A stretch of DNA of 64,000 bases from Branchiostoma floridae (lineage: Eukaryota > Chordata > Leptocardii > Amphioxiformes > Branchiostomatidae), in assembly GCF_000003815.2 (NCBI RefSeq), contig NC_049983.1, positions 8,504,157 through 8,568,156 of the forward strand, read 5' to 3'. The number at the start of each line of letters is the position of its first letter. Positions within the stretch are counted from its first letter, which is position 1. The translations under genes were made by a program, and so were the position numbers. Shown here piece by piece: positions 22,295-32,989 of this stretch. The notes beneath the pieces are model-generated. The model was not told the origin of the DNA. It saw only the letters and a list, made by a program, of their open reading frames with translations, and made no database searches.

Positions 22295-22461
22295 TTAGCC
22301 TGGCTACCATCCGGATAGCAGTTCGCTCCTATGTTCACTTCTGCTATAAACACAGAGAAGCGACTGTATATAGTGTATAATGAATGTCAGAGCTAGAAGC
22401 GACTGTATATTGTATATAATGAATGCCGGAGCGAACTACTTTCCGGATGGTACCCAGGCTA
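22295..22461. mobile_element. foldback, family E (TTAGCCTGGxTACCATCCG termini)
   Basis: Left end 'ttagcctggctaccatccgg' then 'atagcagttcgctcc'. Right end 'ggagcgaactactttccgga' then 'tggtacccaggctaa'. The core holds a near-tandem 'gaagcgactgtatat' repeat. Other elements at 56.34, 56.58 and 59.16 kb share the terminus but have different inner arms. Confidence 0.85.
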
Positions 22462-23945
22462 AACACTTGCCATTCGTACGTACATTTATCCACGCTCTAG
22501 TGAAGAAAGCACAACGCCCCTCCAGTACTGCAATTAGAAGTAGACACATGTATCTAAATCTACTCTCAATCTATCATCCTCTTAGCCTGACAGCACATGC
22601 TTAACGAAATTATCGAATCGTCAAATATTGCCATAAAACGAAGATTGCGGAAGACATGCGGTGAGATAAGTGGCGATATAAGAAATTGGCTCTCGCCCAT
22701 ATCTTCTCTCCGTGCTGTTCTAAAATCCTTATACCCTGAAGGCAGAGATTATACAAACACATGGTGTAGGCTTTGCTAGTTTTTCCTATAAGCTGAGGCT
22801 GTGTCTGCCCCCAAGCGAGCGCCTTATATCCTAAGTGCTTGAAATGAGGCAAATGTAATTCTTTAGTTTCTTAACGTAAAAGGTATGTTTATTCAATTGT
22901 AAGGATGGCATCCGAATTCACTAATTTTCGTCCATTCCCAAACAAAAATATATCAATCGTACTGAAAATCGTACAAAATAGCTGCAAAATGGGCAAACAT
23001 ATGCCGTAATGTGCAACGTTAAAAATATCGGAAAATTGAAACTGAAGACGAAGAATACCAAAGTTGATTCCAAAGTCAAAGTCGATGTGACAGAAAGATT
23101 TGACAGAAAAAATCTATTGTTCTATATACTGTATACTGTGTTTTTAGTAATTTGTACATTCTTGACCATTAATTAATAAGAAAGACAACTTATTTATGCC
23201 AAAAGTTTCTTGTTTGCGCGTTTGCATCAATTTTGGGGTTCCCAGAGGATGTGATCCATATGTTCGAATCAACATGGCGTAACTTTTTATTGTTAATTTG
23301 ATTCTGTCAGCAGCATCCACTTCCTTTTTTCAGTGGTTGACAGTTATCACCTGACCGTCCAAATCTACCCAGTTGTTTTAGTGACCGTTTTCCTGCGTAT
23401 CTTATCACCCGGATGTCTAATCTTCATCAACGTATTGAGATGCTATATTTCTGCGCCCCCTCACAAGAAAGTTCTACTCATATTTCTACATTGACAGCTA
23501 CAGAATAAATCGTATATATCATGATTCCTACGCAGCGTGTGTCGTTAAACTTTGGGAGAACGTCAACGGAGAAGCTATGGTCTTTTTTGTCAGTTTGATG
23601 AGCGTCATCGTAAATATTATGTATTACAGAAATGTCGTCTTTTGACCTTTTCTTTGAGCCAAAAAAAAATCCCCATACAGCTATTCCCTCCTCAATCTCT
23701 TTCATGCCGTTCTGGAAATTTATGGACCCTCTCAGTTCGGAGTGTCAGTCGTGGAAACCTGACGCTATGAGGGATTTTCCTCCTCACCTGTACGTGTCAT
23801 ACCTGACGTGCAGGTGTGCGCTTGACGGGTTTTCTGACGGTCCCAATTCCCAAAGTACCGCGTGGCTCGGCAAGTCCCATCTAACGTGAACACTTCTAAC
23901 GTGACAACTTTGGAAAGGCGTGGGGATTTCGACAAGATGAATACT
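22462..23945. other. non-genic stretch with dispersed repeat
   Basis: No gene supported. The copy at about 23140-23285 ('ttcccagaggatgtgatcca') matches the repeats at 5.2-5.4 and 6.3-6.4 kb. About 23370-23440 resembles the outer part of family I. The ORFs of 60-85 residues here have no domain. Confidence 0.4.
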
Positions 23946-24030
23946 GAGCTGCTGATACTACGGTCACAATTCTAATCCGGGGCCCGGCCGGGATGCTTGC
24001 GGAAACGAAAAACAGAATACTTTAATGTGA
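23946..24030. mobile_element. half copy of MITE family F
   Basis: Only the left end is present: 'acggtcacaattctaatccg', 'gggcccggccgggatgctt' and 'ggaaacgaaaaacagaat'. Confidence 0.6.
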
Positions 24031-24116
24031 TACTTTAAACTTTTACTTCGTTACCATAGCCAACCTGATATGCAGGTGCAATGCTCTTAACGGGTAATAC
24101 TCACACTCCACTAGGG

Positions 24117-24305
24117 TGACCTTGCTGTGGCCGCGCTACGACCTAAAATTTGACAGAGCGCTCAACGAATTTCATCAATAAAAACTATTGTATACACTTT
24201 GTGTGTTTTGCTGTCTTATCAATCATACTTTCACATTTTTCATGATAGTCATCGAAATAAATCGAATATAGTGTAGGCTGCAGAAAAGTCGCTAGTGGAT
24301 TATGG
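24117..24305. mobile_element. MITE-like, family D
   Basis: Begins 'gaccttgctgtggccgcgct' and contains 'gacagagcgctcaacgaatt', 'tgtgtgttttgctgtcttat' and 'agtcgctagtggat', the same order as the copy at 15105-15325. Confidence 0.65.
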
Positions 24306-24569
24306 AATGGGGTTCGTACTACGATGCGGCAGACACAGATAAACTCCATTGACCGCAAATACTACTCTTGCAACTTTTAGAAGGCGTGCGGCTTTTCGAC
24401 ACGAGAATGCCAAAAACCGTTTGCCTGTGGGAGCTGTCTGAGCGGACATATTCATCATCATCATCCCTTCTTATCGTACCAGTACCGTGCGCGGGGAGGG
24501 ATTTGGAGCGGCTTCCTCGCCAGGAGGCCGGATATCGTGTGCTAACATTCGTCACTGGGAGGCAAACAT

Positions 24570-24932
24570 GGAACTATCAATCTCGTAGCCTCCATAGTTG
24601 GCTCTCTGGGGCTTTTCCTAGTCTCCAAGCAGACCCTACGATGCCTTTAGAGATAGTATCAAAGCTGACTAAGGAGTATAGCCGGCCGTTTGACTCCCTT
24701 TGGCCGGATATACTACTTGGCCATCTTTGATACTATCTCTAAGGCATCGTAGGGTCTGCTTGGAGACTAGCCTTTTCCGTCTTTTTTTTTGCTCATAATA
24801 CACTTCTGCTGGCCATTTCTGTATCGGGTGGATTCACCGCTGGCAAAATGTCCAGCAAATGTGTATAATGAGCACAAAAAAAACTCAGGTAAAAGCCTCC
24901 AACAAGCCTGCTATGGAGGCTACAATCTCGAA
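24570..24932. repeat. nested foldbacks: outer inverted repeat enclosing two hairpins
   Basis: The outer arms are 'tctcgtagcctccatag' (24581 on) and 'ctatggaggctacaatctcg' (24913-24932). Inside are two separate long hairpins: 24618-24770, a family-A element with arms of about 46 bp, and 24790-24872, with arms 'gctcataatacacttctgct' against 'agcaaatgtgtataatgagc'. The whole 360 bp could form a cruciform with two side stems. Confidence 0.8.
24618..24770. mobile_element. foldback, family A (TCTCCAAGCAGA termini)
   Basis: Left 'ctagtctccaagcagaccct' continuing 'acgatgcctttagagatagt'. The right arm is an almost exact reverse complement ending 'tctgcttggagactag'. The loop of about 60 bp contains 'gccggccgtttgactccctt' and 'tggccggatata'. 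Confidence 0.88.
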
Positions 24933-26318
24933 CGTTCTCAATTTCTCAACCATTCTTTTTTTCCTGGAAACGTATCGACTGATCTGAAAATTCCACGAAG
25001 CGACATGCAATCCGTACCGTTATCATGCATTTTATCCATTATTGTAAAGCCATATGAAGAAGATTTACGTCCACGCAGTATTTCGTTGCATTTAAAGATT
25101 CCTTGTAGGTGTATCGTATGTTGACTGGATGACAGGTTGAAGGGGTACCGCGAAGACACGCTTTAAATAGTAAGAGTTAGAAGTTTATAGTGTCATATGC
25201 CATATGAACGGGACACGAAACTGTACTATATATTAGTCACAACCTTAAATTTCTCTCTTTCAAAACTTGTCTATGGTACGTCTTTGTGAAGTATCATTGC
25301 CTTTGAACTCCTATCGTAGCACAATTTAGTTTCTCTTACTGGTAAACAATTCCGTGAAGATATGGGAGTTTTCTGAAATACAACATTACCTATAAAACTG
25401 GTACGTTGTAAAAAAAATACAACGTGCATCATCTCACAAATACTAGCAAACGTACATAGGAATGCATCAAAGGGATCACAAGTTTTAGCTTACTTTTAGC
25501 TTAGAACGTACGGACATGACCAACTACAATACTCCTTCAGTAGGGGACTCTCCTTTCCAGAGGTAAAAAGAAGTTAACGAAGATTCTACGTTTCTACGGA
25601 ACATTGAGCATTATTTGATGTCAGCCCTACCATAGATATTGGCACAGCCAACACATTTGCCCCCTGGTGGGTTATAATCTGATTTCATTTCGAAGCAATT
25701 TGCGGTATTGACTTATACCTCAATGAGTGAGTCTGGTTTCATTTCATTGATTGTTGTGACGGCAAAAAAAAACATATTTACATTCAGGATTGTATGTTTT
25801 TGTTGACAAACCCAGTTGTACGTATGAAGAGGGGGGTGCATGAATTCGATAATATATAGGTCAAAACTTTATAAGAAATTTATTCTTCTATACTAGAGAA
25901 TGGATGGATTTTTATGATATTTGGTATTTGAGTAGCAGTTGCAAATGTGCAAATTATGCAAATGTACTCCATTTTATAAAATTTGACTTTTTCTACCGAT
26001 TGCCCATGAAAAACGATTCGTTTCCTTATCAGCAACATTCGATTTATAAACGGAAAAATAAAGTTATAGCCCATAACTGCCATATCATATCCATTCATTT
26101 CTCTTCTTTATCTCGTAACCATGCTTAGGCGTACACAGATCTAGAGAAATCGGATTTGTAGTACCCGTAAATGTGTAATCTGAATTAGATCACCATTTCT
26201 TAAGTGAAGGGAATTACGGGCGCGATTCATAAGTCATCAGATTTTTATCGGTCCATCAATTAGGGGTTATTTCCGAGAGAAGGCCCCTGCTGAGGGAAAT
26301 GAGATCACTACACAGTAA
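24933..26318. other. non-genic stretch
   Basis: No gene supported. About 25890-25960 ('atggatggatttttatgata', 'tttggtatttgag') resembles a piece of the Helitron-like repeat at 38.4-39.5 kb. The rest is AT-rich. Confidence 0.4.
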
Positions 26319-26567
26319 AGGTGCTATCTTACTGCACTTGGGGCACCGGTGCGGCACTGCGGGGTTCGTACACTACGGTACTGTTGTGCTATTTTCGCCG
26401 ATTGTTTTATAATCTAGATATTGCGTAATACTTAAAAGTATGACTAAGAAGGCAACAAAATACACACAACGTAAGAAAATTCGTTCTTTATCTCTGAAAT
26501 TCGTAGGGTAATCTTTCGAACCCCGCAGTACCGCACCGGCGTCCCAAGCGCAGTGAGATACCACCTT
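26319..26567. mobile_element. MITE, family B
   Basis: Left 'aggtgctatcttactgcact', right 'gcgcagtgagataccacctt'. The inner arms hold 'tgcggggttcg' and 'cgaaccccgcagtaccgcac'. The core has 'tagatattgcgtaatactta', as in the copies at 11.4, 30.2 and 51.85 kb. Confidence 0.87.
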
Positions 26568-27507
26568 AAGTGTTCAACTGGCTCGAGAATAGGTAACACA
26601 GTGCTTTATTACCTTCGTCAAAGAAGAGTTTGTTTTCGGTTATGCAATTGTGTTGGTGTGTGTGTAGGTCATATCCCGCATGAGCATAACTTTCTTTAGC
26701 AGCTGGTCTTGCAACAAAGAACTGTATTACCCAACATGAAGTAACAATATTCACGGTAGCCTCTGATATAATTGAGTTTTTACAATATGAACGTTGCGAT
26801 CGTATAAAATGAATCAGATACGTCAATCTTTTATTCTTATTTCATGGTTTGGCTCCTATGTTTGGATGCCTATGAGCGACCTAATTTCCGCAATGAGTGA
26901 CACTAATGCGTTATGTGGCAGAAAATATAGGGTATTCGGTTTGTGGATGACGATGTCATTTATGTATGATGTAAACGATCTATAGCTATATGTTTATGAT
27001 ATAATCTTTATTGACACGACAAAAGTACAGCGACTTTCGTAAGGTCTACATGTATAACAGCAACTTACAGTACAACTAAACACACATACATGTATATGGA
27101 TATGTATAGGTATGAATAAATGAAGATATAGGGTCTAGCTTGTCATTTACGTATTTGTTCTATGGTATAAACACTCGTGGATATGTGTCTCTTTATATAT
27201 AACATACCCAATGAGGCATTTGAAAGAGTAAGCTTCGAAATGATCAAAACCTTCCACTCCCCCTTCTGTATGAGTTAGTATTCTCCGGACTGTCCCATTG
27301 ACTTTTGGCTCTATCCCCTGAAAGGTAATAACAATCAGTTTTAATGCTGGACCCTCCGTCTTTCCATGCATTCCAAATACTACCTTTATTCCCGCAGGTC
27401 CCATAGTTTTCTCTTCTACATCCCTCCCGTGATGTGATGGGATTTGATGGGTTTTGAATGTATAGGAGAATGCGTGGGCGCACAGTAAATGGTAAATGTA
27501 GTCACAT
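26568..27507. other. non-genic stretch
   Basis: No gene supported; the short ORFs lack domains and splice context. Confidence 0.4.
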
Positions 27508-27996
27508 AGCCTTTTTGATGCCGTAGGGGCAATGTGTTCTTACCTACATGATTAAAAATGGAGGTATAGTTTTTGGTGTGTCTGGCTGTGTGTCTGTCTG
27601 TTTGTGCTTCCAGGTATTTGTGGTCAATGTACCTTTAGAACCTCTAGATGGATTGTAATGGTATTCGGTATGTGGGTAGGTGTTTGAAAGTCAAAAGTCA
27701 AGGTCAATTTGGGCCACATGTTGTGTGACTTTGGTACTGCAGCAGAACTTGACCTGGACATACTATGATCTTGTTATTCAATGTGTTTAGGGCACAATAT
27801 TGGAAGTTGGAGCCCAACTCTCTTTTCTTCCACCGCCTTTTACATCCCCGACCGAAGTCAGGTACCCATTTTTACAACTGGGTGGAGAGAGGAAAGTTCT
27901 GATAAGTACATTTCCAAAGGGAACAGGATCGGTAGCATGGCAGGGTTCGAACCCAGGACCGCTTAGTTCTGAGCCAGATACCATGCAGCTATGCCA
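27508..27996 (-). mobile_element. tRNA-headed SINE with inserted Helitron-like repeat
   Basis: SINE sequence at 27508-27540 ('gccgtaggggcaatgtgtt') and 27776-27996 ('ttcaatgtgtttagggcaca', 'cttccaccgccttttacatc', 'aggtacccatttttacaact'). The right end is the complement of the tRNA-like head, with a good B box ('cagggttcgaacccaggacc') and 'tggcatagctgcatgg' as A box on the minus strand. The 235 bp in the middle is the hairpin and (GTCT)n repeat, joined at the same SINE position as in the copy at 0.46-0.9 kb. Confidence 0.78.
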
Positions 27997-28299
27997 CACA
28001 AGATCCCACTACAATACAGCACAAATGTAATACTAAAATGAGATTTGGAAACGGTCAGACCGACAAAAGACAACGGATGTTATCTGAAATGTCTGACCGT
28101 TTGCAAAATGATGTTCTAGTTGCTTGAGTAATTGTTATTTGGTGTATATTATTACCTGGCTGTCTAACCTTCATCGACATAATATGAGACTTGCGTCAAA
28201 ATTCTCATGGTCAGTCTGTCAAGTGTTATATGTGTTTCTATGCTAGGCAAGTCTTTACAGTATCCCTATAAACATTTTTGCACCAGAGTTACGATTTGG

Positions 28300-28440
28300 G
28301 CCAGTAAACCACGTCGCCTCCAACCGAAATAAAAACCATCGCCTGTAAAGCGATAAATCCGCCATGACCGTGATATGACTGTGAAAGATGCGCCGTTTCG
28401 CCTACCAGTTCCCACCGTTTCTCAAATGTACGGCCGTTAA
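28300..28440. repeat. dispersed repeat arm ('tgactgtgaaagatg')
   Basis: Contains 'atgactgtgaaagatgcgcc', 'gtttcgcctaccagttccca' and 'ccgtttctcaaatgtacggc'. A second copy in the same orientation lies at about 29100-29170 ('atgactgtgaaagatgtgca', 'ttctcctaccagctccggcc'), so the two bracket the family C/D insert cluster. Confidence 0.6.
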
Positions 28441-28559
28441 AGTTTCTATTATTTTTCTAGTGACCTGTGGGGCCTGGTAGAGGCTAAGAGTTCCATACGG
28501 ACCTCATACATTGTTCGAAGCTTACGTTTCAGATAACATGTTAGGCCCTCTTAGAGGCT

Positions 28560-29070
28560 GCGACCGGTCGACCGCATTGCGACCACTGAGCGATCAAAAG
28601 CCGGTTCACACGTGCGTGTATATATACATATATATTCAAGTCCGTATGAGGTCCGTATGGAAGTCTTAGCCTCTACCAGGCCCCACAGGCCCCACACTAG
28701 AAAAGTAATAGAGAGCAGACAAATATAGACAGATAACATACTAGAGGAGTTAGGTATCCGAGGAATATGCCAGCTAACTTCGCTTGCATGGTATCTGGCT
28801 GTTTTTGTCCAATTTCCTTTCTTTCCAGCGACCCGTGGAGCCTGGTAAGTCTTCCACATGGACCTCATACGGACTTGGTTACATTGAAATGTGTGAACCA
28901 ACCTTAAGACTTCACATACCTTTCAAAGAATCTCACAGAGAAATAACAAATTTTCTTTGCGTGCTTTGTGGTCTTTCTTACTTTTATACTGATTTTTCAT
29001 CACATTCTAATGATGAAATCAAGTGTCACACAAATCCACCCTTTGATCGTAGTACGGTTGCTGACTAGCT
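28560..29070. mobile_element. family-D element interrupted by a family-C MITE
   Basis: The left part (28560-28602: 'gcgaccactgagcgatcaaa') and the right part (about 28905-29070: 'ttttcatcacattctaatga', 'aatcaagtgtcacacaaatc', 'gtagtacggttgctgactag') together resemble the family-D copy at 15105-15325. The 300 bp between them is a family-C element. This is a nested insertion. Confidence 0.65.
28603..28900. mobile_element. MITE, family C (nested in family D)
   Basis: Left 'ccggttcacacgtgcgtgta', 'ttcaagtccgtatgaggtcc' and 'gcctctaccaggccccacag'. Right 'cgtggagcctggtaag', 'acctcatacggacttgg' and 'gtgtgaaccaacc'. The core includes 'gacaaatatagacagataac'. Confidence 0.83.
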
Positions 29071-29340
29071 ACTGGAAAAGGTGCTTTAACAAACATAATC
29101 GTGCAATGACTGTGAAAGATGTGCAATTCTCCTACCAGCTCCGGCCGTTACTCAAATGGCACGGCAGTAAAAAGGTGGGGAGACGTACAGTTATGTAGGG
29201 AATATATCTGCGGGAATGGGTCACGGGAAACCAGGTACTGTAACTAAGGACTGACTCGTAACGTTTATCCTGTCTGTAAAGGTAACGCACGCGGAAAATG
29301 TGCCTGGAATATACAAGCAGCACAGGTTACGTTATAAAGC

Positions 29341-29498
29341 CGGGTTCACACTGCGTATTTATTCAAGTCCGTATGAGCTCCGTATGGAAGTCTTAACCTC
29401 TACCAGGCTCCACAGCTACACTTATTGACTAAGAATTCCATACGGACCTCATACGGAATATGTACGTAATATATACGCAGTGTGAAGTGTGAACCCAC
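29341..29498. mobile_element. MITE, family C, short copy
   Basis: About 158 bp: 'cgggttcacactgcgtattt', 'caagtccgtatgagctccgt', 'cctctaccaggctccacag' against 'ccatacggacctcatacgga', 'atatacgcagtgtgaa' and 'gtgtgaaccc'. The middle of the longer copies is missing. Confidence 0.82.
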
Positions 29499-30210
29499 TG
29501 GTAGGGGTGAATATTTAAGACGAATGCATCGTGTTTTTATTGTATTCCGTAAAAAACATGATTATCATTCTCGTCTGCATACGCAGTTTTATTGAAGGGT
29601 GATTATGTTTTGTCTACGTCCTCTGTGTTTTTTTATATTGAAAAAGGACAAAGCTTGTCCCCTCAATCGAATTGTACCAAACTCTGAAGTAAAGTTCTGT
29701 TCAATGTCGTCTCCATGCTACGATCTGAGCCAGACAACTTTAAACAATGCTCAAAGAAACGTACTCTGATCGCTTTGATTTTCTAGTGGTGTATAGCATT
29801 ATATGTATCAGCTGCTATTACCAATCACCATTTCAAGGACGTAATGAAATCAATCCAAATCATCTTTCGGAAGATCCCCTGAAATATCATTCTAATAATT
29901 TTGGAAATACGTTAACGTTTATAGCAAGAATATCCATTGACTACTATTTCATATGGATTTTTTGTGTGTAAAAAACACATGCACGTTTCCTTATCCTTGT
30001 GCAGTACTTAACTGCATGTCGTAGTTATGCGAGTCACATCCAGTCTCCACCGCCCAATGGTAATTACATCTATGCAAACCCCTTCCTCTGTGTTAATAGT
30101 ACCTACCGGAAACCGATCATTTCCTGCGGCTTGTATGGCTCTACCTGATAAACTGGTGGGCAGAAACCACGGCTGGCTCGGTACAGGAAATTACGGAAAC
30201 AGAACTACCA
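29499..30210. other. non-genic stretch
   Basis: No gene supported; AT-rich sequence with short ORFs only. Confidence 0.4.
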
Positions 30211-30458
30211 AAAGGTGGTATCTCACTACACTTGGGGCAATGTTGCGGCACTGTAGGGTTCGTTCACTACGGCACTGCTGTACATGTGTTATGTTCGCTG
30301 ATTTTTTGTTGTAATTTAGATATTGCGTAATACGTAAAAGTATGACTCAGAATTCAACAAAATGCACAAAATAAAAGAAAATTCATTTATCTCGTTGAGT
30401 AATCTTTCGAACCCCGCAGTGCCGCACCGTTGCCCCAAGTGCAGTGAAATACCACCTG
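30211..30458. mobile_element. MITE, family B
   Basis: Left 'aaaggtggtatctcactaca', right 'aagtgcagtgaaataccacc'. Inner 'cactgtagggttcg' and 'cgaaccccgcagtgccgcac'; core 'tagatattgcgtaatacgta'. Confidence 0.87.
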
Positions 30459-30908
30459 AAGCAAACCCTGTCAAATCTCCAAGCCCTGCATGGGTAGATA
30501 TTTGAATAGGGCATGATGATATTATATCGAAATACCCTCTCTTTGTATGTAACGTTAGTAATATTGAATCAGCTTTACAAGCAATGGAATACAATTAGAA
30601 GAGCGTGCGCTCGCCGACAGTACCCATCCCTATAGGGGACCGCATCATGCATTGTTATTAAGTGCGAACTGGTGTATTTTTACCCCGCTAACCACTTTAA
30701 TTGGATTTGTTCAAATGTCGCCGTTAATTTGTGAGTAATCCAATATATGGACCGGCTACAAAGCTCGATGATACCGACGGACGGATGACAAAGACAGGGG
30801 GTCACATGTACAAGAGTCGGTTAATTCTATTAGCCTCCACCATGCCTTCCTACGGGGGTACAGGGTCGTAGAATTCGGTAAAAAAATCGGGAAATTGGCC
30901 TAGGGAGT

Positions 30909-31012
30909 TACTCTCCAAGCAGAGGTTGAGTCGCGTATATATAGTAGTATTTGGAGAAAGTCCGGTAAAAAAAGTCCTATATCTACGCGACTCAACCTCT
31001 GCTTGGAGAGTA
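30909..31012. mobile_element. foldback, family A
   Basis: Perfect arms of about 28 bp: 'tactctccaagcagaggttg' and 'agtcgcgta' at the left, with the complement ending 'tctgcttggagagta' at the right. The loop is 'ttggagaaagtccggtaaaa' and its surroundings. The loop sequence reappears inverted in the neighbouring element. Confidence 0.88.
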
Positions 31013-31100
31013 CTGGGGAGTCAATCCACACTAAAGTTCTTGTTTCCCCTGCGCGGCCGAGCAAAAAAGCGTAGTCAGTTTGGTAGAGACTTTATTTTTA

Positions 31101-31213
31101 TCCTCCAAGCAGAGGTTAGGCTCCGGCTGGTTTTGGACTTTTTTTACCGGACTTTCTATTTGGTCAGATTTTCTTTTCGTTCGCCAGCAAAACAACATCC
31201 AACCGGAGCCTAA
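31101..31213. mobile_element. foldback, family A, asymmetric copy
   Basis: Left 'tcctccaagcagaggttagg' and 'ctccggctggttttg', right 'ccaaccggagcctaac' without the terminal TCTGCTTGGAGA. The centre contains 'ggactttttttaccggactt', the reverse complement of the loop at about 30958-30977. Confidence 0.75.
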
Positions 31214-32560
31214 CTTATGTTTGATAGTAAGCTTATTTAGTCCGCCATGAAAATGTGGAAATCTCATTTACGAACCAGTGATAGCGAATGTTTCTGTTCT
31301 GGACTATACTATATTATTCTTTATTTTGCCTTTTGATATCATGTATACCAGTCATGGCCACGCTCACATACTGAGATTTAGGAGCATAAGCACGGATAAA
31401 ATCTTAGTAAAAGTTAGAACTAGGTTTTGTGACATTTTATCTGTGCGATTGTTGTTTTTGTCTGATGGTTCGTAGTAATCTAATGTTTACATGAAGTCAA
31501 TGGACAATTAAATGTCATGGGCAAACTAAACACACTACAGACGTTAAAAACAATCAACATGATGTTTTGAGTTACAATAGTTTCAGTAGATTTCACACAA
31601 AGGCTTAAGTGCATTCTTTCCATTCGATAACAATATTGCCTAAAGCGACACTGTCTCACTCGTGACATATCTCCATTTTGCTCTCATGTTTTCTGCACCA
31701 GTTCTCCGTTTACACATGGTGTCATTCTACTGTCACAAGATATGCCGCGCACAGACACGGAAAACGTTTTGATGTATGTTTTGTCCTTGTGGAACGTAAC
31801 GCATGGATTTTCAATACGATCCACGAAGTGCCGTAATAAGCATAATATTTCGCGCTCTATCGCCTCTGTGGATAATACAGAGCACCGCCATGCAAGCGTG
31901 ACACCGCCAACCGCTCACCTCAGCACAATCTAAAATCGCGATCCATAAAACTCACCTCATTATGCGTAGCATAAATAAACAGTATATTTCCACCGTAAGG
32001 CTCTACTTCGATGCGCATAATTTCAGTTTTATCACCGCCTTAAGGTCTTAAGGTACAATAGCTCGCGACCCTATAGACGACAGATGTTCGGGAATATAAA
32101 ATATGGTAAATACTCTGGCATACGGAATAAATAGGTCTGTGGTAGACAGATCAATGAGGTTATATGTTTAGGGATAAATATAACCTGGCGAAAGCGAATC
32201 GTCGCAGAAATGCCGGATTTTAAGTTTTACGCGCGTTTTTTAAAGTTTGCATTCCTGACGACAGTGGATGTCTCTGTTGGAGTTATACTAGTGCTCTTGT
32301 TGTTGGGTACGCCTGATCGCAAGGGACAGGGCAAACATGCGCCTTTTCTTTGGTGTGTAGTGTAGCGAGACGGGAATTCCGCCCTTCTGTCAATACAGGA
32401 ATAATGTCAAGCCTTTTTCTATGGGCGCCTTGGGGTTGAGGGCCAGCCAGGCACAATATGCATTGTCGGACCCTGTGACGAATCTAGCAAATGTGAGGTC
32501 ACAAAGAGAGAGGGAGAGAGAACTGTAGTGTAAACTGTAGAGCTAGCGCGGCGCGTTCTC
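31214..32560. other. non-genic stretch upstream of the receptor gene
   Basis: No gene supported. GC content rises towards 32.5 kb as the receptor's first exon approaches. ORFs such as 31742-31933 show no domain. Confidence 0.4.
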
Positions 32561-32989
32561 TCTGACAGTTTTTATGGCGTGGATTTTGCTTTGACGGCAG
32601 ACGGGGAGAACATAGATCTTCGGCGAGCAATCGCCACCGGGGGAATTTATCGTTCTCTCATCTCTCTGACGAGCTCGGCGCGCTGCAATCCAGGCCACAG
32701 AGTGCTTCATGTGAGTGTTTCAGCCGCACCCTGCTTTATGTGTGTCCGCCTCCATCTTTCTTTCATCAGCCAGGCGAAATGCTGGTGCAGAATTTACCGC
32801 GTGTGTATAGAAGGAGAGAGCGCTAGCTAGTGGTGTCGTCGCCGTACTGTTGTGTCCCACTTGTGATGGTTTACGGAGCAGCATCACTGACGATCTGAAG
32901 AGGAGCGCGCAGCATCCGCCGTGTTCTCATCCTCAGGTACGTCTCAAAGTCCTACGATGCGTTCTACAGCCCGATCCAGGGTACGTACA
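32561..32989 (+). promoter_or_regulatory. probable promoter/5' UTR region of GPR37-like gene
   Basis: GC- and CpG-richer than the sequence upstream, directly before the first coding exon, so it likely holds the transcription start and 5' UTR. No TATA box at a convincing place. Two short upstream ORFs (starting at 32579 and 32850) would precede the main start if transcription begins upstream of them. A CAG/GTACGT donor-like sequence at 32935 is noted but has no suitable acceptor partner. Confidence 0.4.
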
